Shown here: piece after piece, positions 34,782-43,547 of the stretch | How positions within the stretch are numbered: position 1 is the stretch's first letter | How the letters are laid out: the number at the start of each line of letters is the position of its first letter | Assembly (NCBI GenBank): GCA_036557885.1 | Contig: DATBGS010000108.1 | Span: 3,583-67,582, forward strand | Direction of reading: 5' to 3' | From: DATBGS01 sp036557885 | GTDB lineage: Bacteria; Chloroflexota; Ktedonobacteria; Ktedonobacterales; DATBGS01 | Length of the DNA stretch: 64,000 nucleotides | Translations under genes and position numbers: made by a program | Notes under the pieces: model-generated | What the model was told of the DNA's origin: nothing | Database searches by the model: none | Seen by the model: only the letters and a program-made list of their open reading frames with translations

Positions 34782-35975
34782 TCAAGCAACTGGTCCCTGC
34801 TCAAGCACACGCAGCAAGGGATCGCCGCGCCTCACAATCAGTGTTGGAATACCCAGATCAATCGCCATACTAGCCGCGCGGCTGCTGCTGGGCGCCTGAT
34901 CAAACGTGCTGGGGTCCAGCGAGATCACTGCCGAGCGCACACCCCTGCGTTGCAGGTGACGCAGGCCACTCTGCCAATCGCTATGCCAGGAAGGGGTAAT
35001 GACCAGGGCCAGAGTATTGCGTGCAAAATGGATCGCATCCATTGCCAGCGAATCGGCCAGCGATGAAGTGCCGCCAGCGCGTACCACTGCCAGCACCTCC
35101 AACAGGCGATCAAGCTGACGCTCCCCATGATCTAAGGCCACAAACTCTTTCCGACCCGCGTTCACCACCAACCCAACCGAAATATCCTGGCGCAGCAGAT
35201 ACGACGCAAGCGTGGCCGCAATCGTCACCCCATATTCTTCAGTAGAGCTATCTCCCTGCCCCGCCTGCACATTCTCGTTCAGATCAAGAAAAATCCAGGC
35301 ATCATACGTCGGGTCCAGTTCATACTCGCGCACCATCAGCGTCCCCATACGCGCAGTAGAAGGCCAGTGGATATGATTCACACTATCGCCAGGCACATAC
35401 TCACGGATAGAAGCAGCATTGGTCGTCGTCTGGAGTGAGCGCTGCGAGCCGCGCCCGCGCCCCGGCAACCCGCCCGGAAACAGCGCAAACTGCGACAGAG
35501 GCAGCACCATCGGCATCACAATTAACGAATGTTCTGCCCACAGCGGCAGGTTCTTACGAAACAACCCCAACGGATCGCCCGTTGTGGCAATTGCCGGGCC
35601 AAGCGTATATTTTCCACGTCGCCGCGAAAGCGTGCGTGCTTTCCAGGCCATGCGCCGCCGCGCACCAAGGCTGGCAACGTAGCCCGCGCGATGCCCCGGT
35701 AAAGTCGAGTTATCAGCCACCTGTACCCACAGCTTGGGGAACCAATGATGGTTTTCCAGCACCAGCCGCTCTTCCAGAATCTCACCCACCTGAATGCGCC
35801 CACCCGGCGACCCACGCGAGAAGCGCAGCCCCCGCACACTCAGGCGCGTCCAGAAATACGACCCCACCACCATCAAGATCAGCACATACATCACCACATA
35901 GAGCGGCTGCCAACCCGTCGCCAGGGCAAAAAAACCAGCGATACACGCCAGAAGAATTGCTTGCCAGGGACGCAT
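34782..35975 (-). CDS. DUF58 domain protein
   Basis: The 397-residue protein has two N-terminal membrane helices (about 6-40) and a DUF58 domain with the signature REYVPGDSVNHIHWPSTARMG near 193-213, followed by a von Willebrand A-like part with DLNENVQ (MIDAS-like). It is expected to be chaperoned or remodelled by the MoxR ATPase encoded two bases upstream. It is 20 bp before the transglutaminase-like gene. The start MRPWQAILL directly follows the MoxR stop. Confidence 0.9.
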   Translation of the reverse strand: MRPWQAILLACIAGFFALATGWQPLYVVMYVLILMVVGSYFWTRLSVRGLRFSRGSPGGRIQVGEILEERLVLENHHWFPKLWVQVADNSTLPGHRAGYVASLGARRRMAWKARTLSRRRGKYTLGPAIATTGDPLGLFRKNLPLWAEHSLIVMPMVLPLSQFALFPGGLPGRGRGSQRSLQTTTNAASIREYVPGDSVNHIHWPSTARMGTLMVREYELDPTYDAWIFLDLNENVQAGQGDSSTEEYGVTIAATLASYLLRQDISVGLVVNAGRKEFVALDHGERQLDRLLEVLAVVRAGGTSSLADSLAMDAIHFARNTLALVITPSWHSDWQSGLRHLQRRGVRSAVISLDPSTFDQAPSSSRAASMAIDLGIPTLIVRRGDPLLRVLEQGPVA

Positions 35976-35977
35976 GG

Positions 35978-36964
35978 TTAGCGCCTCCCTACCCAGGCTT
36001 TGGGCACCGGCACCGTATCAAGAATCTCATCCAGCACACTGCTGGCAGTCACACCGCGCACCCGCGCCGCCGGAGAAACAATAATACGATGGGTCAGCGT
36101 CGCCTTGGTCAGGGCTTTCACATCATCAGGAATCACATATTCGCGGCCTCGCAGCGCCGCCAGCGCCTGGGATGTGCGGAAGAGCGCCAGCGAGCCACGC
36201 GGACTCACCCCCAGATACACATCGGCGTGATGGCGGGTGGCCTGGGCAATCGCCACAATATATTCGCGGATCGAGGTATCGGCGTGCATCTCGCGCACCA
36301 GATGCTGAATATAGGTCAATTCATCCGCCGTAATCACCTGTCCAATCTGCTCCAGCGGATGCTGGAGCTGCTGGCGGTCCAGCACGCTCACTTCATCGGT
36401 CAGCCCCGGATACCCCAGGCTGATATTCATCATAAAGCGGTCTAATTGTGACTCTGGCAGAGGAAACGTGCCTTCATATTCAATAGGGTTCTGGGTCGCC
36501 ATCACAATAAACGGCTCCGGCAGAGGATAGGTTTCGCCATCTACCGTAATCTGGACCTCTTCCATCGCCTCCAGCAAGGCCGATTGCGTCTTCGGGGTCG
36601 CGCGGTTCACCTCATCGGCCAGCACAAACTGGCTCATAATTGGTCCGGGGCGAAATTCAAAGTTGCCCGTTTTCTGGTTATAAATAGAAACGCCCGTGAC
36701 ATCACGGGGCATCAAATCTGGGGTAAACTGAATGCGCTTAAAGGTGCAACCGATAGATTTTGCCACCGATTTGGTCAGCACCGTCTTGCCCACGCCTGGC
36801 ACGTCTTCAATCAGCACATGCCCCCGGCATAACACAGAAATCAACGTCAGCCGCACGGCGTCGCCCTTGCCAATAATTACCCGTTCAACGTTCGCCGTCA
36901 CGCGCTGAACAACCTCGGCGATCTGCTGCACCGATTGTTGCACTGAGCGATCCTCAACTCTCAC
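35978..36964 (-). CDS. MoxR-family AAA+ ATPase
   Basis: I choose the GTG at 36964 (reads M-RVEDRSVQQS) with GAGG nine bases upstream; an ATG at 36991 is an alternative. The 328-residue ATPase has Walker A EDVPGVGKT near 57, Walker B FVLADEVNRA near 117, sensor 1 ATQNPIEYEGTFPLPESQLDRF near 150-170 and the C-terminal helical lid (VSPAARVRGVTAS). MoxR proteins act as chaperones for the DUF58 and VWA proteins encoded beside them. It heads the operon, behind the promoter at 37252-37280. Confidence 0.94.
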   Translation of the reverse strand: MRVEDRSVQQSVQQIAEVVQRVTANVERVIIGKGDAVRLTLISVLCRGHVLIEDVPGVGKTVLTKSVAKSIGCTFKRIQFTPDLMPRDVTGVSIYNQKTGNFEFRPGPIMSQFVLADEVNRATPKTQSALLEAMEEVQITVDGETYPLPEPFIVMATQNPIEYEGTFPLPESQLDRFMMNISLGYPGLTDEVSVLDRQQLQHPLEQIGQVITADELTYIQHLVREMHADTSIREYIVAIAQATRHHADVYLGVSPRGSLALFRTSQALAALRGREYVIPDDVKALTKATLTHRIIVSPAARVRGVTASSVLDEILDTVPVPKAWVGRR

Positions 36965-37577
36965 AAAAAAATACCTCACGATTCTACACATCGCCTGGGC
37001 AAAGCATCAGTGAGGGAGCGTGCCAACCAGGAAAACAGGTAGACAGCAATTCCAGCCTGGCTCGCTCCTCATCTCCATCCCCCGCGCAAGCAATATGACT
37101 GACTCCCGACACAGGGGAGCGACAATTCGTCCTCTCCGCAAGCGCAGGAAACGTTCCAAAAACTTCTTTATGGATACTACGGTTTTATGAATACTACGTT
37201 ACAAGGATAGGGATTGCTCACAGAGATAAAAGGAGCGACCAGACTGCTGAGATTGTAGCATGGCCCATCACAGCGGTCAAGTGATCTACTTCACAAAAAC
37301 ACGCTTCTTTGGAGCCAGGCAGCCAGGCGCAAAGACAGAGTGAGCAGAAGACAATCCCTCTATCTGTATACATCGCGCAAGCCCCAGGAATTCCTGCATA
37401 GAGACGTGCTGAATAGGAAAAGTGTCACGTCTTGCATCTGCTAGATGGTGACGAACTTCCAGAGTGAGGGTGAGAAGGAGCAGAGAGAGAGTCTTCCACA
37501 CGAACCTGGCAGAGCAATTGAGCAAGCGCCTTGCGGGGCGCTTGAGGCAAACGCCCGCGAACGCACTGATCGGCTGG
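36965..37577. other. Intergenic region between MoxR gene and the Pro-rich protein gene
   Basis: No credible gene in about 610 bases. It holds the MoxR promoter and its ~280-nt leader, two copies of ATACTACG (37174-37181, 37191-37198) in that leader, and a 7-bp hairpin (37524-37543) that may end the upstream 815-residue gene. Confidence 0.5.
37252..37280 (-). promoter_or_regulatory. Promoter of the MoxR-DUF58-transglutaminase operon
   Basis: Minus strand: TTGACC (37275-37280), 17-bp spacer, TACAAT (37252-37257). Predicted start near 37245, with a ~280-nt leader to the MoxR start. Confidence 0.65.
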
Positions 37578-40025
37578 CTAGAGGGCCATGCGCGAACGAT
37601 GATGGAGCAGATACAGCATCATCGCCTGTTTATAGTCCTCCATTGTCGCCTGCCTGGTCGAAGCAACTCGCTGACACAACGCTACCAGCGACTCAATCAC
37701 CTGAAGCTCGGCCTCCTCCAATGCCGCCGTGTGCCGCAGTTCAGCCACCAGTTCAGGAATATCTTGCCCCGTGATCTCGATTTGATGGCTCACCGCAGCA
37801 ATCTTCACCCAGGTCGCAACCTGATGCTGAAGCTGAACAAAGATCAGCACATCCGCCTCAGTCATCTCTTTTTCGGGCTGCTCTGGCATCGTCATAGATG
37901 AGAACGTCGCAGGGGTCGTATTTGTTCCCTGCTCCGCTTCCTCCAGAGCACCTGGCTCCAGAGCTTCTTGCTCATCTCCAGGCAGCGGGCGGAGTTCCTG
38001 GGTGGTTTTCGGAAAGAGCGGCACCGTTGGCGGAGCGCCCAACGGCGCAGGGCTGCCAGACAACGGCTCAGCCTGCTTTGTCGGCTGAACCGGCCCTGAT
38101 ACAGCCTCCCTTTGCTCCTGGGAAGGCACAGCAAAGGGGGCAGGCGCTTCGGCGGGCTGAGGCGGAGACTCAACAGAGCGCGGTGGCGGAGACTCAACAG
38201 AGCGCGATGGCTGAACCAGAGAGGGCGGCAGAGACGCATCAGCAGCCGCGCTTACAGGCGCCATCGCTTTGGCCTGCGCAATATGGTCGCGCAACTGAAA
38301 CGGATGGAGTGTAGCGGGCATGGCCGGTACACCGTTTCCTTGATATAGCTCCTGCCGGGCCAGGCTCGGCGGCTCGGCAACATGGTCGGCCAGCGCCGCG
38401 ATCAGCGCGTCTACCTCGGCCTTTTCTGGTGCCACCAGATAGCTTGTGCCCACGTACTGTGGCGTGGCTGGCGCCCGTTCCACAGCAGATATTTTGGCTT
38501 CTTGCTCAGGTAGAGGGGAACTGACCTGCTGCTGTTCAGCGTTCTCGGCTGCGCGTGGTGCTTCTTTGGTCGCCGGGAGCGCCGCCGCATCAATCAAGCC
38601 TGAGCGACTATCGCGCAAATATTCCCCATAGAGTTCCGCCAGATCAGGCGGCAGGTCCGTCAATTCTGGCAGCGGAAACGCTTCGGGCAGATCGGGCAAG
38701 CTGGAGCCATAGGGTCCAATCGGAGAACCAGCGCCGTTTGCCAACACCAGCCCGCTGTCTAAATGCGGCGCAGCGTTCCCATCTCTGGGCGCTGGGGGCG
38801 CCTTCCCCAGAGCGCCAACGGCATGCTCTCCGCTCGTTTCGTTCAAAATCGAAAGCCAGGTTTCATCCTTTGATTCAGCAGGAGCAGACCCGTTCTGTCC
38901 GGCTGGAGACGCCAGAGACGGCGCAACCGGCCCAGAAGGTGGCCCTGGCGGTGCTCCCGCTGTCAGATTAGTTTGGTGCAGTGGAAACGCAGGCTCAGAC
39001 CGATGAACCGGCAGCGCAGGCCCCGCTTGAGGCGTCAGCGGATGCTTGACCGTCTCCAGGCTAGCAACATCAGCGGGCTGATCAGCAGGCGTGGCCGCAG
39101 AGGGTGGCAATGGATTGCTGATTGGTCGGCTGGCCGTGCGCGGACGGCTGAGCGGCGAAAATTGGCGCCGAGGGATGGGAGCATCCGACGATGGAAAATC
39201 CAACGGCACCGTCTCATACTCCCGCGCATTCCCCTTTGAGCCAAGCACAGGATGCGAAACCCTTGTCATGGGTGGCGGCGGCAGAAGTTGAGTGGGCAGA
39301 GCGCTGATACTGATAGCCGCCGACTCATTGCGCTGAGGCGCCGCCGGAGATGCCTTAGGAATACTCGGTGCCGCCGGGGTGGGCGTCTCCCTGGGCGGCA
39401 CAGGCGGCACAGGCGGAGCAGCCTGAACAGTCGGGGCAGGTGGAGCAGGCGCAAGAGTGGGAGGAATTGGCGTAGGGCGACTGATCTGCTCAACTTCTTT
39501 GGCAGCGTTCGTATACAGATACACCAGCGTTGTTTGCAGCAATTGCGTCGAGCGCTCGATCTGTTCCCAGGTTGGCTCTGGTTTGCCGTGCACCTTCCCC
39601 CATGATTCCACTGGCCGAGCCAACCCAAATGAACTGGAATCTCCAACCGTCAGAAAATCGCCCAAATGCTTGATCACTGCGGCGGCAAGCTCAGAAACCC
39701 GCGAGCGGGCCACAGTCACCCGTCGTGGCGAAAGAGCGCCAATCAGCCCACGATTAATCTCGATATAGCGTAGAAAGACCCGCTCCACAAACCGACGAAA
39801 CTCGATAGTGGTCACATCCTCTGGCGAGAGCGGGCCGAAAGGCAAGGCATTGATATAGTTCCAGACTTCCTGACGTTTCCGGCGATCTACCGGACGAGTG
39901 CGCAGGGCATCCAGGCGATAATCAAAAAAAGACGGGTAGCAAAGATGAGTGATGATCACTTCCGCCAACTCACTTTTCAAACGCTCGATTTGACGCGCAG
40001 TGAGGTGTTTTGGAGAGCTACCCAT
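37578..40025 (-). CDS. Large Pro-rich protein of unknown function
   Basis: The 815-residue product has a conserved-looking helical N-domain (about 1-185; ARQIERLKSELAEVI, VTTIEFRRFVERVFLRYIEINRGLIGAL), a ~500-residue low-complexity middle dominated by Pro, Ala, Ser and Gln (with a tandem SVESPPP unit near 600), and a short C-terminal helical domain (about 720-815; EMTEADVLIFVQLQHQVATWVKIAAVSHQIEITGQDIPE). No membrane helix or signal peptide is seen. TAGGAG precedes the ATG. I do not recognise a family. The two ordered ends joined by a disordered linker suggest a scaffold; it lies among membrane glycosylation genes but is not clearly in their operon. Confidence 0.75.
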   Translation of the reverse strand: MGSSPKHLTARQIERLKSELAEVIITHLCYPSFFDYRLDALRTRPVDRRKRQEVWNYINALPFGPLSPEDVTTIEFRRFVERVFLRYIEINRGLIGALSPRRVTVARSRVSELAAAVIKHLGDFLTVGDSSSFGLARPVESWGKVHGKPEPTWEQIERSTQLLQTTLVYLYTNAAKEVEQISRPTPIPPTLAPAPPAPTVQAAPPVPPVPPRETPTPAAPSIPKASPAAPQRNESAAISISALPTQLLPPPPMTRVSHPVLGSKGNAREYETVPLDFPSSDAPIPRRQFSPLSRPRTASRPISNPLPPSAATPADQPADVASLETVKHPLTPQAGPALPVHRSEPAFPLHQTNLTAGAPPGPPSGPVAPSLASPAGQNGSAPAESKDETWLSILNETSGEHAVGALGKAPPAPRDGNAAPHLDSGLVLANGAGSPIGPYGSSLPDLPEAFPLPELTDLPPDLAELYGEYLRDSRSGLIDAAALPATKEAPRAAENAEQQQVSSPLPEQEAKISAVERAPATPQYVGTSYLVAPEKAEVDALIAALADHVAEPPSLARQELYQGNGVPAMPATLHPFQLRDHIAQAKAMAPVSAAADASLPPSLVQPSRSVESPPPRSVESPPQPAEAPAPFAVPSQEQREAVSGPVQPTKQAEPLSGSPAPLGAPPTVPLFPKTTQELRPLPGDEQEALEPGALEEAEQGTNTTPATFSSMTMPEQPEKEMTEADVLIFVQLQHQVATWVKIAAVSHQIEITGQDIPELVAELRHTAALEEAELQVIESLVALCQRVASTRQATMEDYKQAMMLYLLHHRSRMAL

Positions 40026-40267
40026 GCGTACTGGCTCCTATTTAGCAGCAACTCAAGAGGCCCATCTTTTCTGGATTTCTTGCGCGCCGCATCTCAGCAG
40101 GTGAGGCAGCGAGCACCAGGCTCAGGTTGTTCAGAGTGTATCATGTCACCCAGCCAAACGCAACGTGTTTCCAGATCAACACAAGCCTCGCCCCAGGCGT
40201 ACTGCCGCCAACTCAGTGCATGGCGCAGAGGGGCATGGGTGGACGCTTCCCAAATAGTAGAAAAGTC

Positions 40268-41392
40268 CTATCTCCGCGCCTGCTGCCGGGCGCCCGCTGC
40301 CAGGCTTGCCATGCGCGTCACCACCAGATGCGCCCCACCCACGCACAGCAGTTCGGCCAGTGTCGCCAGAATGCGCGACAAAAAGGCCAGCACCGTCGCC
40401 AGCGCCGCATTGGGTGCCACCAACGACAGCCCCAGCAAGAGCACAATCGCCGCCTCCCGAAAGCCAAGACCGCTGGGCGTCAAAAAGCTCAGAAAACCAA
40501 TATCCCACGCCAGCGCGTACATGCCGATGCACAACGCCAGCACTACCAGCCCGGTGGGGCCTCCAGTGCCGGTTGGTCCCGCGCCCGCTGCTGTGGCAGC
40601 GCCTGGGGTCAGACCGCTCGCGCCCGTCGTCCCCGCAACCAGCGCGTAAAAGGCGCAGCCACCGATCACCCAACTCCCACACCAGTACAGGCAAACCAGC
40701 AGCACATCACGATAGCGCATAGGCAGGGTAATCGCCTCTTTGCGCATCACCTTCAGCGCCCGATTCAGGCACCATGCCAGCAAACGTGGCTGAAGCAGCA
40801 CCAACAGCGCCGGAATCGCCGCCAGCCCAATGATCAGCGTCAGCGCCTGCGAAGCCGCCGCCTGTCCCAGCACATCCACACGCGGCCAGAACAGCAACGT
40901 CAGCGCAAACACAAATGCTCCGCTTGCCAGCTTAGTCACAAGCTCAACCGTAATGCTCACAAAGCCGATGGACTTCGGCACGCCCTCGCGCTCCACCCAG
41001 AGAATGCGCGTCAGCACATGCCAGACATTGCCGGGAATATAGCGCACAAACTCCGAGGCCAGATAGATGCGCGTGCTCTTGCTCACCGACAGCGTTGCCC
41101 CCAGCCGCCGCAGAATCAGCCGCCAGATCAGCGGATACGAAAGCGTCTGGACCACAAACCCCACAAAGGCCAGCGCCAACAGCGGTGCGCTCACCTGCCA
41201 ATGATACGAAGAAAGCGTATTCCAGCTTTTCGCCAGATTGACCCCCAAGAGCGCCAGCACCACCGCCACCAGCCCCAGCCCCAAAAGTCGCCTGGGCAGG
41301 CGCCGCTTGTGCGGCTGCTTCTCATCTCTTGGAAGGCTAGCGCCTTGCCCCTCCGAAGGCGTGCTGCCTTCAGCCGCTGCCACCTTACGCAT
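40268..41392 (-). CDS. Flippase-like lysylphosphatidylglycerol synthase TM-family protein (UPF0104)
   Basis: The 374-residue protein has about eight membrane helices and the UPF0104 signature regions: YPLIWRLILRRLGATLS, ASEFVRYIPGNVWHVLTRI near 125-145 and GLGFREAAIVLLLG near 307-320. Members occur beside glycosyltransferases and are thought to act as lipid-linked sugar flippases or as the membrane domain of MprF. It follows the GT2 gene by 3 bp, so the two should be cotranscribed. The gap to the Pro-rich gene (40026-40267) is 242 bp and holds no gene. Confidence 0.87.
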   Translation of the reverse strand: MRKVAAAEGSTPSEGQGASLPRDEKQPHKRRLPRRLLGLGLVAVVLALLGVNLAKSWNTLSSYHWQVSAPLLALAFVGFVVQTLSYPLIWRLILRRLGATLSVSKSTRIYLASEFVRYIPGNVWHVLTRILWVEREGVPKSIGFVSITVELVTKLASGAFVFALTLLFWPRVDVLGQAAASQALTLIIGLAAIPALLVLLQPRLLAWCLNRALKVMRKEAITLPMRYRDVLLVCLYWCGSWVIGGCAFYALVAGTTGASGLTPGAATAAGAGPTGTGGPTGLVVLALCIGMYALAWDIGFLSFLTPSGLGFREAAIVLLLGLSLVAPNAALATVLAFLSRILATLAELLCVGGAHLVVTRMASLAAGARQQARR

Positions 41393-41395
41393 ACC

Positions 41396-42391
41396 TTACT
41401 CCAGCACCTGGCGAATGCTGTATTCCTGGCGCGGGTTGTAGTTGAAGTGGCGAATCATCTCGCTCTGCAAGCCTGTCAGAATCATCATCAAGCCAAAAAT
41501 CATCAGCACAATGCCCAGGAACAGCAGCGGATGGCGGCTAATCTGATCGTTAGCAACAAACTTCAAAATCACCAGATACAGATCAATCAAAAACCCGCTG
41601 AGCAGGCAGAGAAAGCCCACCGTCCCAAACAGGCGCAGCGGCGTGCGCATATAGGTCGTCAGAAAGAGCACATTGAGCAGGTCCAGAAAGCCCCGCGCAA
41701 AGCGCCGCGCCCCAAACTTGGAGGAGCCAAATTTGCGCGGATGATGGCGCACCTTGATCTCCGTCACGCGAAAGCCGCGCCCATGCGCAATCACCGGAAT
41801 AAAGCGATGTAGCTCGCCATACAGCCGCAGATCATCAATCAATTCGCGCCGATACGCCTTAAAGCCGCAGTTCATATCGTGCAAGACCACGCCCGTCGTC
41901 AGCGTCACCGTCTTATTAAAGATGCGCGAAGGCACCGTCTTGCTTAACGGGTCATGGCGCGGAAACTTCCAACCCGAAACCAGATCATAGCCCTCATCCA
42001 GCTTCGCCAGAAACGCCGGGATCTCGGTAGGGTCATCCTGCAAATCGGCATCCAGCGTAAAGATCACCTCGCCCCGACAGCGCTGAAAGCCCGCCATCAG
42101 CGCGGGCGTCTTGCCAAAATTACGCCGGAAACGAATCACCTTCACACGCGAGTCGCGCTGATGCAGGTCTTGCAGCACCTTGAACGACCCATCGCGGCTG
42201 CCATCGTCTACAAAAATAATCTCATACGGCTGCCCAAGCGCTTGAAGCTGCGCAGAAAGCGCCTCATAGAGAACGGGCAGGCTTTGCTCCTCATCATAGG
42301 CCGGTACGACAATAGAATACGTAATGCGCTCCTCGCGCTGACCCGATTCAGACGGCTCGATCAGCGCCGAGGGCGAGACGGATGATTGCAT
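41396..42391 (-). CDS. GT2 glycosyltransferase, DPM1/GtrB-like, membrane-anchored
   Basis: The 331-residue enzyme has an N-terminal GT-A domain: YSIVVPAYDEEQSLP, VDDGSRDGS near 62, TLDADLQDDP near 117 (the DxD metal site) and the acceptor-side VSGWKFPRHDP. Two C-terminal membrane helices (about 252-310) anchor it. This is the polyprenyl-phosphate sugar (mannosyl or glucosyl) transferase type. The neighbouring flippase-like protein fits a role in lipid-linked sugar supply, perhaps for the PIG-V- and PMT-like enzymes further on. The first 25 residues are polar. Confidence 0.9.
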   Translation of the reverse strand: MQSSVSPSALIEPSESGQREERITYSIVVPAYDEEQSLPVLYEALSAQLQALGQPYEIIFVDDGSRDGSFKVLQDLHQRDSRVKVIRFRRNFGKTPALMAGFQRCRGEVIFTLDADLQDDPTEIPAFLAKLDEGYDLVSGWKFPRHDPLSKTVPSRIFNKTVTLTTGVVLHDMNCGFKAYRRELIDDLRLYGELHRFIPVIAHGRGFRVTEIKVRHHPRKFGSSKFGARRFARGFLDLLNVLFLTTYMRTPLRLFGTVGFLCLLSGFLIDLYLVILKFVANDQISRHPLLFLGIVLMIFGLMMILTGLQSEMIRHFNYNPRQEYSIRQVLE

Positions 42392-42693
42392 AGATAAGTG
42401 CTCCCCAAAATAGTGCTCAACAAACTCCCTGTCAGGCGCGGCAGAGATGCGGCTCTTGCACCGCGCCAGGCATGCTAGCGTTTTCGCAACTTGGATACCA
42501 TAGAATTACAACGCTTCACACTCCACAGGAGCCACACCCACACCCACTCCCTCACTCTCACCCCTGGCTCAGCCACGAAACAATTACGTGGAGTATAGCA
42601 TAGAGTCAGGGCTGGATTGGCCTTCTGGCGCGTGTGATGGTACCATTTCCTGAAAGGCACCCTAAGAACATCCAAGGAGCTTGAGAGGGCAGC
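42392..42693. promoter_or_regulatory. Divergent promoter region, GT2 gene / map
   Basis: No gene in these 302 bases. Minus strand: extended -10 TGC-TATACT (hexamer 42592-42597) for the GT2 operon, weak -35. Plus strand: TTGGCC (42617-42622), 18-bp spacer, TACCAT (42641-42646) for map. Confidence 0.4.
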
Positions 42694-43467
42694 ATGGGAA
42701 TCACCATTAAAAACCGCGACGAGCTAGCGCTGATGCGCGAGGCTGGCAAAATCGTAGTGGAAACGCTGGAACTTCTGCGCAGCATCATCCGCCCTGGTAT
42801 CACCACCGCCCAGCTCGATCAAGCCACCGAGGAAGCCATTCGAGCGCGTGGCGCCATCCCCTCGTTTTTAGGCTTTCATGGCTTCCCAGCCAGCCTCTGC
42901 GCCTCCGTCAACAACGAACTCGTGCATGGCATCCCAGGCCCCCGCGTGCTTCAGGAAGGCGATCTGATCAAGATAGATACCGGCGCGCGCTATCAGGGCT
43001 ATCATGGCGATGCCTGCATCAGTGTGCCCGTTGGCAAAGTCTCCTCCCAGGTAGAGCGGCTGATGACCACCTGCGAACAGGCCCTCTGGAAAGGCATCGA
43101 GCAAGCTCGCGCCGGAAATCACCTGGGCGACATCGGCGCGGCCATCCAGCGCTTTGTCGAAGGGCATGGGTATGCAATAGTGCGCAACTGCACCGGACAC
43201 GGCATAGGCCACGACCTGCACGAAGAGCCATTTGTTCTGCACTACGGCGAACCCGGCAAGGGGCTGCAACTCAAGCCAGGCATGGTCATCACCATCGAAC
43301 CCATCGTCAACATTGGCGCGCCTGGCACGCGCACGCTTGCCGACGGCTGGACAATGGTTACGGCGGATGGCAGCCTTTCCGCTCAGTTTGAGCACACCCT
43401 GGCAATCACCTCACAAGACCCGGACATCCTCACCCCCTGGAAAAGTACGCTGAGCATGCAGCGCTAG
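42694..43467 (+). CDS. map: Methionine aminopeptidase, type I
   Basis: The 257-residue enzyme removes N-terminal Met. Metal ligands are seen in order: DTGARYQGYHGDA (two Asp near 97-108), HGIGHDLHEEP (His near 171), ITIEPI (Glu near 204) and the final AQFEHTLAI (Glu near 236). Length and motifs are those of the short bacterial type Ia. GAGAGGG precedes the ATG. It heads a plus-strand run with hutI, a MurE-like gene and a lipoate ligase-like gene, but hutI has its own promoter. Confidence 0.96.
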   Translation: MGITIKNRDELALMREAGKIVVETLELLRSIIRPGITTAQLDQATEEAIRARGAIPSFLGFHGFPASLCASVNNELVHGIPGPRVLQEGDLIKIDTGARYQGYHGDACISVPVGKVSSQVERLMTTCEQALWKGIEQARAGNHLGDIGAAIQRFVEGHGYAIVRNCTGHGIGHDLHEEPFVLHYGEPGKGLQLKPGMVITIEPIVNIGAPGTRTLADGWTMVTADGSLSAQFEHTLAITSQDPDILTPWKSTLSMQR

Positions 43468-43498
43468 TTCCTGGCTAGCTCTTGGCATCCGACGCTAG

Positions 43499-43528
43499 TT
43501 GACGCCTACGCTTGTGCCCGGCTACAAT
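43499..43528 (+). promoter_or_regulatory. Candidate promoter of hutI
   Basis: TTGACG (43499-43504), 18-bp spacer, TACAAT (43523-43528). The predicted start is only ~13 nt before the hutI ATG, so the leader barely includes the ribosome site. Confidence 0.45.
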
Positions 43529-43547
43529 GCAGCAGGAGGTAGAGGCA

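Noticed and set aside
37286..37525. 79-codon minus-strand frame in the MoxR intergenic region
   Set aside because: No Shine-Dalgarno, no promoter, no domain; the hydrophobic stretch near its start is short.
40127..41812. 561-codon plus-strand frame rich in His, Arg, Gln and Asn
   Set aside because: Antisense to the flippase-like and GT2 genes; composition is typical of a reversed GC-rich membrane protein gene.
42475..42675. 66-codon minus-strand frame in the GT2/map intergenic region
   Set aside because: No ribosome site; composition and position fit random open frame over a promoter region.
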